A DNA stretch of 38,188 nucleotides from Promethearchaeota archaeon (GTDB lineage: Archaea; Asgardarchaeota; Lokiarchaeia; Sigyniarchaeales; SOKP01). The notes under the pieces are model-generated. The model ran no database searches and had not been told where the DNA came from. It was given only the letters and a program-made list of their open reading frames with translations. The position numbers were made by a program, and so were the translations under genes. The stretch spans positions 1 through 38,188 of the forward strand of contig SHMW01000037.1 in the NCBI GenBank assembly GCA_008080735.1, written 5' to 3'. Every line of letters begins with the position of its first letter. Positions within the stretch are counted from its first letter, which is position 1. Below are positions 17,256-25,895 of the stretch, piece by piece.

Positions 17256-19295
17256 TCAAGGTAATGTATGGGTTTTTAACATAACTAAAAAGGTCTTTTC
17301 ATCTAATATCGTTGTTCCTTCTCGTTTTGCCATTTCAAACTTTGAACCTGGATTCTCTCCGACCACCAGATAATCAGTTTCACCACTCACGCTTGAAGTG
17401 ACCCTCCCACCTAGTTCTCGCACCTTTTCTGATGCTTCTGCCCGAGTGTAATTTTCAAGAGCTCCCGTAAATACAAACTTTTTCCCCTGTAAAAATTGTT
17501 CCTTCTTGCCCGACTCTATTTCCATTTGTACTCCGTTTGATCTTAATTCCTCAATGAGATCTCGGTTTTTTTCTTCCGTGAAGAACAACTCCACACTTTC
17601 GGCAATTTTTGGACCAATTTCGTCGATCTCTTCTAAGTCGCTTTTACTGGTTTCTATAAGACTATCGATAGAATCATAATGTTCGGTAATCACTCTGGCA
17701 ATATGATCACCAACATATGTAATACCGAGTCCATATAAGACCTTACTTAATCCCCTCTCTTTGCTCTGCTCAATCTCTTTTAATAGATTCTGAGCCGATT
17801 TATGACCCATCCGTTCTATATCTGCTAAATCACTCTCACTCAACTTATATATATCAGCAATATTTTTCACTACTCCATTATCTACGAGCCGATCTAAAAG
17901 TTTTGGGCCTAATCCTTTGATATTCATTGCTCCCCTGTCACCCCAGTGTTCAATCCTTTGCTTTACCTGAGCTGGGCATTGAGCATTCACACAACGGCGC
18001 GCAACTTCATCTCCAAATCGTCTTGCTTTACTGCCACAAACCGGGCATGTATGAGGCATTTGGAACTTTTCTTCATTTCCATCTCGTTTATCCTTAATAA
18101 CCTTTACCACTTGGGGGATAATCTCACCTGCTTTCTGGATTAACGCAACATCTCCGATGCGGATATCTTTCCTTTCGACTTCATCTTCGTTATGGAGTGA
18201 TGCTCTTCCGACCGTCGTCCCTGATAATTCGATAGGTTTCAATATCGCAATTGGGGTCAATTTCCCTGTTCTTCCCACAGAGACACGTATATCTTTGATC
18301 TCTGTCGTTTTTCTCGTAGGGGGATATTTATATGCAATTGCCCATCTCGGGTGATGAGTAGTATGTCCAAGTATTTTATGTGCTTCCAAATCATTAACCT
18401 TTATTACCATTCCATCAATTTCATAATTTAAGGTATCTTTTTGCTCTTCAAATTCTTTTAGATATTCATAGACCTCCTCAATTCCTCTTTTTACAACATA
18501 TTTATTTACTCTTAATCCCGCTTTTTTCATTTCCTCTATAGTTTCCTGATGAGTTGAAAAATCTCCTTCTTCATGATAACTCATCGAATAAATAAAAATG
18601 TTTAATGGTCGTTTTGCTACAATCTTGGGGTCCTTTGTTCGTACCGTCCCCGCAGCAGCATTACGTGGATTTGCAAATGGTTCCTCTCCCTTCTTTAATC
18701 GCTCCGCATTCATCTCATCAAAGGCTTCTCGAGGCATATAGATCTCTCCTCGAAATTCTGCGTTCCTTAAAATAGATTCTTCAGAAAGCTTCAAAGGTAT
18801 CGCATGGATTGTGCGAATATTAGGAGTAATATCATCCCCGCTGGCACCATCCCCCCGAGTAGCGCCCCTTTTTAATGATTTATCTTCATACAATAAAGCA
18901 ACCCCTAATCCATCTATTTTTGTCTCAACCACGTATTCAATCTCGGTTTGTTTCCAATTCCTTCTCACTCTTTCGTCGAAATCTTTTAATCCTTCATAAT
19001 CAAAGGCTTTATCTAAGCTTAACATCACTGATTTATGCTTGACCGTTTGAAACTCGTCAATCTCCCCTACTCCGACGCGTTGGGTGGGTGAATCTTCTGT
19101 TATATATTCTGGATATGCTTCCTCCAAGGCTTTTAATTCTCTTACAAGCTCATCATATTCCGCATCGCTAATTACAGGTTGATTTTCAACAAAATATTTT
19201 TTATCATGATATCTGATTTCTTTTCTTAAATCTTGTATGCGTTGTTCCGCATCATGTTTATTTTCTGGAATATTAGGTTCATTATTATCTGACAT
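17256..19295 (-). CDS. ligA: NAD-dependent DNA ligase
   Basis: A 679-residue protein of normal LigA length. In order: the Ia domain with HDKKYFVENQPVISDAEYDEL, the adenylation domain with the nucleophile Lys126 in ETKIDGLG, the OB fold (SVGRTGKLTPIA), the zinc finger (CPVCGSKARRF, then CVNAQCPAQ), helix-hairpin-helix repeats (INIKGLGPKL-type, IERMGHKSA, IDEIGPKIAES) and a C-terminal BRCT domain (KFVFTGALENYTRAEA, GETDYLVVGENPGSK). It seals nicks using NAD as AMP donor. Archaea usually use ATP-dependent ligases, so this is probably acquired from bacteria. It is flanked by archaeal-type genes, so contamination is unlikely. Confidence 0.97.
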   Translation of the reverse strand: MSDNNEPNIPENKHDAEQRIQDLRKEIRYHDKKYFVENQPVISDAEYDELVRELKALEEAYPEYITEDSPTQRVGVGEIDEFQTVKHKSVMLSLDKAFDYEGLKDFDERVRRNWKQTEIEYVVETKIDGLGVALLYEDKSLKRGATRGDGASGDDITPNIRTIHAIPLKLSEESILRNAEFRGEIYMPREAFDEMNAERLKKGEEPFANPRNAAAGTVRTKDPKIVAKRPLNIFIYSMSYHEEGDFSTHQETIEEMKKAGLRVNKYVVKRGIEEVYEYLKEFEEQKDTLNYEIDGMVIKVNDLEAHKILGHTTHHPRWAIAYKYPPTRKTTEIKDIRVSVGRTGKLTPIAILKPIELSGTTVGRASLHNEDEVERKDIRIGDVALIQKAGEIIPQVVKVIKDKRDGNEEKFQMPHTCPVCGSKARRFGDEVARRCVNAQCPAQVKQRIEHWGDRGAMNIKGLGPKLLDRLVDNGVVKNIADIYKLSESDLADIERMGHKSAQNLLKEIEQSKERGLSKVLYGLGITYVGDHIARVITEHYDSIDSLIETSKSDLEEIDEIGPKIAESVELFFTEEKNRDLIEELRSNGVQMEIESGKKEQFLQGKKFVFTGALENYTRAEASEKVRELGGRVTSSVSGETDYLVVGENPGSKFEMAKREGTTILDEKTFLVMLKTHTLP

Positions 19296-19337
19296 TATCT
19301 CTTCCTTTTTTATTGGGAATATGGATTATAAATTCCA

Positions 19338-19514
19338 CTAAAATTTAAACGGCTCTGGAGGCTTTGGACCCTTTCCAGGAAAAGGACGTCGATCAGATGG
19401 ACCGGGAGTTCTTCTTAATAATTTCTCCAAATTTGAAATTCTTCTTTCCAGTTCGTCCAATCGGGATTCTATTTTATTTATCCTTTCGATTAAATTAGGA
19501 TTATTTACAGACAT
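19338..19514 (-). CDS. Small coiled-coil/proline-rich protein, 58 residues
   Basis: A short frame upstream of ligA on the same strand. The translation starts MSVNNPNLIERINKIESRL, continues with a leucine heptad pattern (LDELERRISNLEKLLRR) and ends in a Gly/Pro/Lys/Arg-rich tail, PSDRRPFPGKGPKPPEPFKF. The heptads and the sharp change to a basic proline-rich tail look like a real protein rather than random AT-rich sequence. It stops 42 bases before the ligA start, so co-transcription is possible. No family is recognised. Confidence 0.6.
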   Translation of the reverse strand: MSVNNPNLIERINKIESRLDELERRISNLEKLLRRTPGPSDRRPFPGKGPKPPEPFKF

Positions 19515-19584
19515 AAGTATTTTTAATTGTGAGTTATTAGTTGATGAGATTTGGATATAATCTCAATAGATTGCGTTCGATTTA

Positions 19585-19706
19585 AGGTATAAACCTAAGT
19601 TATATAAATTTATTGGCTAAGTGTTATAAATTGTGGATTATGGGGTTTTATGCTCAAAATTCTCAATTCAAAATAAAGTTCGCCTACCACCTTTAGGTTC
19701 GAACCT
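19585..19706. promoter_or_regulatory. Two AGGT-N4-ACCT dyads upstream of the winged-helix gene
   Basis: Two palindromes of the same form, AGGTATAAACCT at the left edge and AGGTTCGAACCT at the right edge, lie 110 bases apart in the spacer between the 58-residue gene and the winged-helix gene. The right copy extends to CTTTAGGTTCGAACCTCAAG, an 18-of-20 dyad. Such paired sites could be operators for the adjacent regulator. This is an inference from symmetry only. Confidence 0.45.
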
Positions 19707-19766
19707 CAAGAACTAATATCCGTACTTTTGTTCAAGTTTAAGTACTTGATTTTCAATTATATACAT

Positions 19767-21068
19767 ATGGAGAGTTATAATATCTCTGAAGAAATTGGAA
19801 AAAGTGTTTCAGACCTAATCAAAGAACTTGATTATGATAAACGCATCCTATTCATTTTAAAAAACTTAGGACCACATAGATTCTCTGATTTAGAAGAAAA
19901 AGCCGAGATGAGTAAATCTACGCTTTCAAAATACATAAAAATCCATCTTCAAAAAAATAATATAGAAAAAAAAATTTATGAGAAATCTCCCCACTATTTC
20001 ATAACTGAAAAAGGGATTGAAAAACTTAATGAGGATCCAGCTGTCAATGAAAATGAATTGTTTGATCGAAACAAGATAAATGATACAGTTATTAAAACAT
20101 CGGAATTAATCGATTTTTACAATCAAATTGGTGTTGAAGAATCGATTCTCTTTCAAATTCTTCGAAAGATTTCAAAAATCGGAGATGAGTTTTTTAAATT
20201 GAATCAGAACCGGGAATTATTTTTAGCATTATTTTATATGTTTTTAAATTCAGCGTTAACGCGGGATTATAAGTTCGAAATAAATGAATTTTGTAAATAT
20301 TATGGCGTGAAACGATTACGGATTGATTTTTATGTGGATAAGATCATGTCGAGCAATTTTGGATTTTATATGTTCACTAGAGACAATGATGTGTTCTTTT
20401 TTCATAAGGATGATATTTTAGGCACAACCACCAATCGTTTGATTAAAGACCAGCTTATTGAGGAGATTATTCATATTAATCTAAAGGGTTATCGTCAGTT
20501 TTACGATTTAGACAATATGGCAGAGGAAATAGCAGATAAACTTATAGATATGAACTTAATATGGGATAAAATTCGAGAACCGTTTGAAATGCTCATTGAA
20601 AAATTAATTATCCGTACTGCGATGGATATGGGACTCTCCAAAACCTTCCTAATGGATATTGTAGTCCAATCAGAGAAGTTGGCAAAATCAGAAGAGGGAG
20701 TTAATTCTCTAGTCAATATAATTAAGGGATCAGAGAAATATGAAGATCTGAATATTGTTTCTATTTCCGAATCTCATGAAGAGAAATTAGAGGAACTCTT
20801 AGATAAGATTAAAGGCTTTTGCCCGAACTGTGGAAAATCAATCCTTCGAAGGGATATCTCCAAAATATGCACGAGATGTGGAAATAAATTCGAAATCTCA
20901 AGTCTCTTAAAAAGTATCGATAAGGCGAATCAAGCCAGTATCGAATATAAACAAGCACTCTTAAAACAAGAAGAACTAATCATATGTCCGAATCCCGATT
21001 GTGAAGCAAAAGTTTCACTTAATTGGGAAGAATGTCCAATCTGTCATACACAAATAAAGGAAAATTAA
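19767..21068 (+). CDS. Winged-helix regulator with C-terminal zinc ribbons
   Basis: A 433-residue protein. Residues about 15-90 form a winged helix (DKRILFILKNLGPHRFSDL, AEMSKSTLSKYIKIHLQ, HYFITEKGIEKL) of the ArsR/HxlR-like kind. Residues 100-345 are helical and unrecognised, possibly a sensor or dimer domain. The C-terminus has two zinc ribbons: CPNCGKSI with CTRCGNKF, then CPNPDCEAK with CPICHTQI. The TTG 39 bases upstream is in frame, but ATG gives the natural start, and the intervening sequence contains a dyad (TCAAGT-N6-ACTTGA) more fitting for a control region. Likely a DNA-binding transcription regulator; target unknown. Confidence 0.8.
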   Translation: MESYNISEEIGKSVSDLIKELDYDKRILFILKNLGPHRFSDLEEKAEMSKSTLSKYIKIHLQKNNIEKKIYEKSPHYFITEKGIEKLNEDPAVNENELFDRNKINDTVIKTSELIDFYNQIGVEESILFQILRKISKIGDEFFKLNQNRELFLALFYMFLNSALTRDYKFEINEFCKYYGVKRLRIDFYVDKIMSSNFGFYMFTRDNDVFFFHKDDILGTTTNRLIKDQLIEEIIHINLKGYRQFYDLDNMAEEIADKLIDMNLIWDKIREPFEMLIEKLIIRTAMDMGLSKTFLMDIVVQSEKLAKSEEGVNSLVNIIKGSEKYEDLNIVSISESHEEKLEELLDKIKGFCPNCGKSILRRDISKICTRCGNKFEISSLLKSIDKANQASIEYKQALLKQEELIICPNPDCEAKVSLNWEECPICHTQIKEN

Positions 21069-21080
21069 TATATATGGGTT

Positions 21081-22028
21081 TTAGGTTGAGAATTTGAGCA
21101 TCTTTTCAATGGGATTATATGCTTTCTTAGCAATATCCTCGGGAACTTTTACCTCATATCTCTCATTATCTAAATTTTCCAAGAGCATTTTGATTGTTTC
21201 CAGCTTATTCTTTTTCATATCCTCACATATAAGCCCATCAGAGGCTAAATTAAATTTATTTTTAGGAAAATCAACAGTTAATCTATCCAATAATCCTTTT
21301 TCCGTTCCAATAATAAAATCCTTCTGGCCAGTATGATGCTCTTCTACAAAGCTGTAAATTCCCGCAGTTGAGCCAATATAATCCGCATAATCTCTTACAC
21401 TTTTCTCACATTCTGGATGGACTAAAACTTGGGCACTAGGATGCTCCTCTCTAACTTCTTGAATGTCATCTATATTCAAATGAGAATGTACATAACAATG
21501 CCCCTTTCCTGGCATTTTTATCACACTAATTTCGGAACGTTCTTCTGCATATTCAGCTAAATTCTTATCAGGTCCAAATAATACCTCCTCCACCCCAAAT
21601 TCTTTACTTATCTTCTTAATAATATTCACTGAATTTGATGAGGTACAACAAATATCAGATTCTGCTTTTACTTCAGCCGTACTATTTACGTAAGTAATTA
21701 CCGGAAGCTCGGGATACTCTTTTCTGTATTGGTTCACAATATCTCGATTTAAAAAATTCGCTAAAGGACAACAGGCTTCAAGGGACGGGATGATTATATG
21801 TTTATCTTGATTTAGGATAGACGCGGTTTCCGCCATAAAAAGTACACCAGCAAAAATGATATATTTGGTTTTTGCTTTTTCCTTCGCGATACGCGATAAA
21901 CCTAGAGAATCTCCTAAATGATCCGCTATTTCCTGTATTTCGAGTTCCTGATAATAATGCGCTAAAATCGTGACATCCTTCTGATTCCTTAATTCAACAA
22001 TCTCATTCTGGAGTTGATTCAATTTCAT
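21081..22028 (-). CDS. nadA: Quinolinate synthase
   Basis: A 315-residue NadA, which condenses iminoaspartate with dihydroxyacetone phosphate to quinolinate in de novo NAD synthesis. The start motif ILAHYYQELEIQEIADHLGDS is diagnostic. The three [4Fe-4S] ligands are probably Cys87 in CCPLANF, Cys178 in GHCYVHS and Cys268 in GLICEDM, spaced 91 and 90 residues as in the family. Substrate-binding segments SDICCTSSNSV and HPECEKSV are present. NadB and NadC are not in the window. It is convergent with the regulator gene, with 12 bases between stops. Confidence 0.96.
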   Translation of the reverse strand: MKLNQLQNEIVELRNQKDVTILAHYYQELEIQEIADHLGDSLGLSRIAKEKAKTKYIIFAGVLFMAETASILNQDKHIIIPSLEACCPLANFLNRDIVNQYRKEYPELPVITYVNSTAEVKAESDICCTSSNSVNIIKKISKEFGVEEVLFGPDKNLAEYAEERSEISVIKMPGKGHCYVHSHLNIDDIQEVREEHPSAQVLVHPECEKSVRDYADYIGSTAGIYSFVEEHHTGQKDFIIGTEKGLLDRLTVDFPKNKFNLASDGLICEDMKKNKLETIKMLLENLDNERYEVKVPEDIAKKAYNPIEKMLKFST

Positions 22029-22110
22029 AATTAATCATATCAATATTGATTTGATGGGAAGAAGAGAATTTTATAACAAATAATTAATGCTAAATTTTAA
22101 GATATATGAT

Positions 22111-23481
22111 TTAGGATTCTAAATTCGTAGGGAGAAATACGCGAAAAATGCTTCCTTGCCCTTCATGACTCTCTACATTAATCCAGCCATTATGGTCTTC
22201 TGTGAAGGTTTTGACAATTGTTAAACCTAATCCAGTACCTTTTCCTTCGTCTTTAGTAGTAAAAAATGGTTGGAAAATATTATCTAATGTATGTTTATCC
22301 ATTCCAATCCCATTATCTTCAATATATATTTGTATATAGTTCTCTGATTCCCCTCTATCTTTTAAATTATAATCTAAATCCTCCTTTTTCAGAAGCAGAG
22401 TTTTGATGATAATCTTACCCCCATCTGGCAACGCATCTCTAGCATTTATCATGAGGTTTAATAGGATTTGTTCGATTTTTCCCACATCGCCTTGGATGTT
22501 CGGGAGGTTGGAATCTAATTTAGTTAGTATTATAATATCTTCCGCGATGAAATAATTCATCATTTCTAACAATTCTTTGATAATATCATTGATATTTATT
22601 ATCTTCAAATCCATTTGCCGTGAGTCTTCTTTACTGTATACCAGTAGTCGATGAATTAATTTTGCAGAACTCTTAATAGAAAGACTAATTTCGTTGAGGT
22701 AACTATTGATTTGGTCATCGCTTTCAATTTCCATTCGAGCCATATCAGCATAACTTTTTATTATAGAGAGTAGATTGTTAAAATCATGGGCAATGCTGCT
22801 TGTAAGCACCCCTATATTATTTATACGTTGCAAATTTTGCATTTGTAATTGGATTTCTCTTTTTTCTTGCTCTATATCTTCTCTTTCTGAACGTTTTATA
22901 ATTTTTAATCCATCATTTCTATCAAATAATGAAAAATCATGGGTATTTGCAATGCTTAAAATATCAGCTTTGATAAATTTATTGATTGGATAGGTACAAA
23001 GCATCATCATATCCCATTTACTTTTTGCATCATCTATTTTTAACTCATAGCACATAAAATCTTCAAAATCTTCCTTTCTTAACCAATTGGTATCCCCGGT
23101 AAGTCTTATTCCATTATACTTATGCTCTAATCCATCTGCAAGGATTTTATCCAGAAATGTAATTGGATTTTTATCGCTAATCGCTTGATTTTCTAAAAAA
23201 AATTCATCATAATCAATAATCTTCAATTGCTCCTTGAGATTAACCTTTGATGATCTTCCATTTAATTCATTCACGATTATGTCATATGCATCCTCAATGT
23301 TGATTTCATTTGAAGTTATCCAGATACAGATTTCATTGGAAATTAGACCCTCAATTATAAAATCAAGTAAAAGTTTCAAGAGTTCCTCAACTGAATAATA
23401 AAAATAGCAAAAATGAGTTCCCCAAGGAATCTGACCAACAATACTAATTCCACTATTTCTTAAATTGTCTGTGTTTCCCAT
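22111..23481 (-). CDS. MEDS-domain sensor histidine kinase
   Basis: A 456-residue cytoplasmic kinase with no membrane helix. Residues 12-190 match the MEDS domain (GQIPWGTHFCYFY, then a RecA-like fold ending in LCTYPINKF), a sensory module known from methanogens and methylotroph DcmR. Residues 200-225 are a coiled linker. The phospho-acceptor is His232 in SSIAHDFNNLL. The ATPase domain has the N box NLMINARDAL near 342-351, DNGIGMD at 389-395, FFTTKDEGKGTGLGL at 406-420. All catalytic motifs are present. No response regulator is adjacent, so it is an orphan kinase. Ligand unknown. Confidence 0.93.
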   Translation of the reverse strand: MGNTDNLRNSGISIVGQIPWGTHFCYFYYSVEELLKLLLDFIIEGLISNEICIWITSNEINIEDAYDIIVNELNGRSSKVNLKEQLKIIDYDEFFLENQAISDKNPITFLDKILADGLEHKYNGIRLTGDTNWLRKEDFEDFMCYELKIDDAKSKWDMMMLCTYPINKFIKADILSIANTHDFSLFDRNDGLKIIKRSEREDIEQEKREIQLQMQNLQRINNIGVLTSSIAHDFNNLLSIIKSYADMARMEIESDDQINSYLNEISLSIKSSAKLIHRLLVYSKEDSRQMDLKIININDIIKELLEMMNYFIAEDIIILTKLDSNLPNIQGDVGKIEQILLNLMINARDALPDGGKIIIKTLLLKKEDLDYNLKDRGESENYIQIYIEDNGIGMDKHTLDNIFQPFFTTKDEGKGTGLGLTIVKTFTEDHNGWINVESHEGQGSIFRVFLPTNLES

Positions 23482-23715
23482 GTTATATCTTAAATCGATT
23501 TGAATTAATCTTTCATGATTTTTTTCTTATAGTAGCTTTATCTCTGGTGATATTCATATATATTAAGAGCATTTGAATATATAAATCTGCACAATTTTTT
23601 ACGGATTTAAAACTATAGGTGAATATTTTTTAGAGGATAATATAAGATGGTTTAAAATAAATTTAGACTTTTCAGATCATTTAAAATGGGTTGAGGGACT
23701 TCAAATATGAAAAAA

Positions 23716-24933
23716 TTACACTAAATTATATTTTTCAGCAATTTCTACAAAGGAATCTGCAAAATACTTAACTTGCTCCCAAGTAAGACCATATGTGTTG
23801 AATTTGATCTCTTTAGAAATCCCTGGTAATAAGCCTAGAATTCCTCTTTCTTTAAATTCATCTCGAAGAAAGAATCCTCTACGTGGATGAGATTTAGCAA
23901 CCTCTTCAAAACACTTAGTCTCCACATTAGTGAGTGGATGAACTTTTGGAAGTTTCCCTAATACTTTCAGATCTTGGATTTTTTGTATTTTCTCAATTAC
24001 ATAATTCGCCTTTTTAGATTCCTCTTCAACGAATTTCTTCTGAGTTCTTTTCACGATCGTGGGAAAACTAGCCATCAGAGTAATTAGCGGTGCGCCATAA
24101 ACGGGAGGACAACCCATGAAGGTACATATCTTATTTGAGAACGACTTGTTTGTTAAATTACCTTGGATTTGTGAGTGAACCATCACATCATCGTAATATT
24201 TGTCCTTAAAGCCAAGGAGACCAATTGGACCTGATGATGCCATAGATTTATGTCCGCTGCAAGCGATAAAATCGATATTCGCATCATCACAATCTATGGG
24301 TAGGATACCTCCAGAATAAGCAGAATTCAGTAAAAATGGGATGTCATAATTTTTACATATTTCCCCAATTGGGTTTGGATCATTATAATTGCCATATTTG
24401 TAATCGACATGTGTCAAGACTACCAAGAGAGGCAATTCTCCTTCATCTTCGCGGACTTGATTGATGATAGTCTCAAAATCTTCGTTCATTAATTTAAATT
24501 CGGGATAACCCTTGTGAGGGACTTCTTTTACTTTTAATTTATTCGTTTCAATTGCTAGATATGTGGTATAATGTGCTAAGCTGTCAACAACCACCACTTT
24601 CCGTTCTGGATATCTTTCAGCCAAAACAGACATTGTAATTTGTTTGGATTTTCTTGCGGCGGCAGTGGGCATCACATTTTCGATATTCAGATATTTCGAT
24701 AGATCATCTAAAAAATCGACGACTGGAGGATTTTCGATCTTATCAATCCTTCCTTTCAAACAATTATCACATAAACTATAGCCGTCAGCATAAGCAACTA
24801 ATGCTTTATGTGCTTCTGGGGTTAATAATCCTCCTCTCTGGATGGGATGGATATTAATAAATTCTTCATTTATCGTTCTGCTCAAATATGAATATTTTTG
24901 CTCCAGCTCTTTATTGTATTTCAAATTCACCAA
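23716..24933 (-). CDS. pscS: Sep-tRNA:Cys-tRNA synthase
   Basis: A 405-residue PLP enzyme that converts O-phosphoseryl-tRNA(Cys) to cysteinyl-tRNA. Signature elements: INIHPIQRGGLLTPEA near 27-41, Cys55 and Cys58 in SLCDNCLKG (sulfur-relay cysteines), AAARKSKQ near 91-98, the PLP lysine Lys229 in CSGHKSMASSGP, and a third cysteine at 270 or 275 (KICTFMGCPP). The C-terminal half is complete. The partner SepRS is not in the window. The start is TTG at the position given or GTG one codon later. This implies a tRNA-dependent cysteine pathway. Confidence 0.95.
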   Translation of the reverse strand: MVNLKYNKELEQKYSYLSRTINEEFINIHPIQRGGLLTPEAHKALVAYADGYSLCDNCLKGRIDKIENPPVVDFLDDLSKYLNIENVMPTAAARKSKQITMSVLAERYPERKVVVVDSLAHYTTYLAIETNKLKVKEVPHKGYPEFKLMNEDFETIINQVREDEGELPLLVVLTHVDYKYGNYNDPNPIGEICKNYDIPFLLNSAYSGGILPIDCDDANIDFIACSGHKSMASSGPIGLLGFKDKYYDDVMVHSQIQGNLTNKSFSNKICTFMGCPPVYGAPLITLMASFPTIVKRTQKKFVEEESKKANYVIEKIQKIQDLKVLGKLPKVHPLTNVETKCFEEVAKSHPRRGFFLRDEFKERGILGLLPGISKEIKFNTYGLTWEQVKYFADSFVEIAEKYNLV

Positions 24934-25315
24934 GATCTTTCAACTATTTTTCTATTTTTTATTACTTCTAATAATTCTCAAAAAATTAAAAGAATTTTTA
25001 AAACTTCTAATATGATTCATTCGACTTAAGAAGTTCAAGTAATTTATAATTACAATTCTTTAAATGATCCAAGAATTTATGAAAGAACTTAATCAATAGA
25101 TTTGGATTCCTTAGCTATATTTACCAGAGGAAAGCGGAAATGAATTTGATTTCAATCCGAGGATTAGATACGTAATTTCTGAAAACCCTATTTTATTTTT
25201 ACGATAAGATTCTATCTGCTCTCTACTTTTCAATTTAAACCAAACAATAAAATGAATTGGAAATTTTACATAATTACAAAAAAATGGATTAATATTATTT
25301 TAAAAAATTAATTGA
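24934..25315. other. Divergent intergenic region
   Basis: About 380 bases between pscS and the carbonic anhydrase gene. No reading frame is convincing. A locally less AT-rich segment at 25122-25170 contains an imperfect hairpin, CGGAAAT at 25135 pairing with ATTT and CCG ending at 25159. Otherwise it probably holds the two divergent promoters. Confidence 0.5.
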
Positions 25316-25334
25316 AAAGGTGATAAAAGAAAAA

Positions 25335-25874
25335 ATGCCAATAATGCCGAGCCCTCGTACGGGTAAAGAACCGAAAATCCACGAGTCTGTTTTTATCGCC
25401 CCTAATGCTATGGTTATAGGTGATGTCGAGTTAGAGGATGGTGTAAATATTTGGTTTGGAGCGATTCTGAGAGGAGATTGGGGGACAATAAAAGTAGGAA
25501 AGAATACAAGCATCCAAGAAAATGTCACTATTCATCTAGAGATGGGAAGGGGCGTAACTATCGGTGCTGATTGTATTATAGGACATCATGCCATGGTTCA
25601 TGGTCCATGTGAGATTGGAGATGGGTGCATAGTAGGAATAGGCTCTAATCTTTTACATAATTCAAAACTAGGCGATGGATCTGTATTAGCTGCTGGTGCT
25701 GTATTATTAAATAAAGAGATACCTCCACGTAGCTTAGCTGTGGGGATACCCGCTGAAACGAAAAAGGAGGGAATTTATACGGGGAAATTACAAGGAGCAA
25801 AAACATCTGGAGAATATGTAAAAAATGGAGCTGCATTTAAAAAATATTTTGAAGAAAATCAAAATTGTTTCTAA
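25335..25874 (+). CDS. Gamma-class carbonic anhydrase-like hexapeptide protein
   Basis: A 179-residue left-handed beta-helix protein. Hexapeptide repeats run from about residue 15 to 140 (PNAMVIGDVELEDGVNIW, IGADCIIGHHAMVHG, IGDGCIVGIGSN). Zinc-ligand histidines expected of the family are visible in NVTIHLE and GHHAMVHG. A C-terminal helix closes the fold. Members are trimeric, hydrating CO2, or act as related acyl-transfer or chaperone proteins, so the activity is not certain. The ATG is used because AAAAGGTGAT sits nine bases upstream and overlaps the alternative GTG. Confidence 0.9.
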   Translation: MPIMPSPRTGKEPKIHESVFIAPNAMVIGDVELEDGVNIWFGAILRGDWGTIKVGKNTSIQENVTIHLEMGRGVTIGADCIIGHHAMVHGPCEIGDGCIVGIGSNLLHNSKLGDGSVLAAGAVLLNKEIPPRSLAVGIPAETKKEGIYTGKLQGAKTSGEYVKNGAAFKKYFEENQNCF

Positions 25875-25895
25875 CTAATTCTCTTTATTTTTCTT

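Noticed and set aside
19690..19710. GGTTCGAACC resembling a tRNA T-arm
   Set aside because: No acceptor, D or anticodon arms fit around it; it is better read as a palindromic operator.
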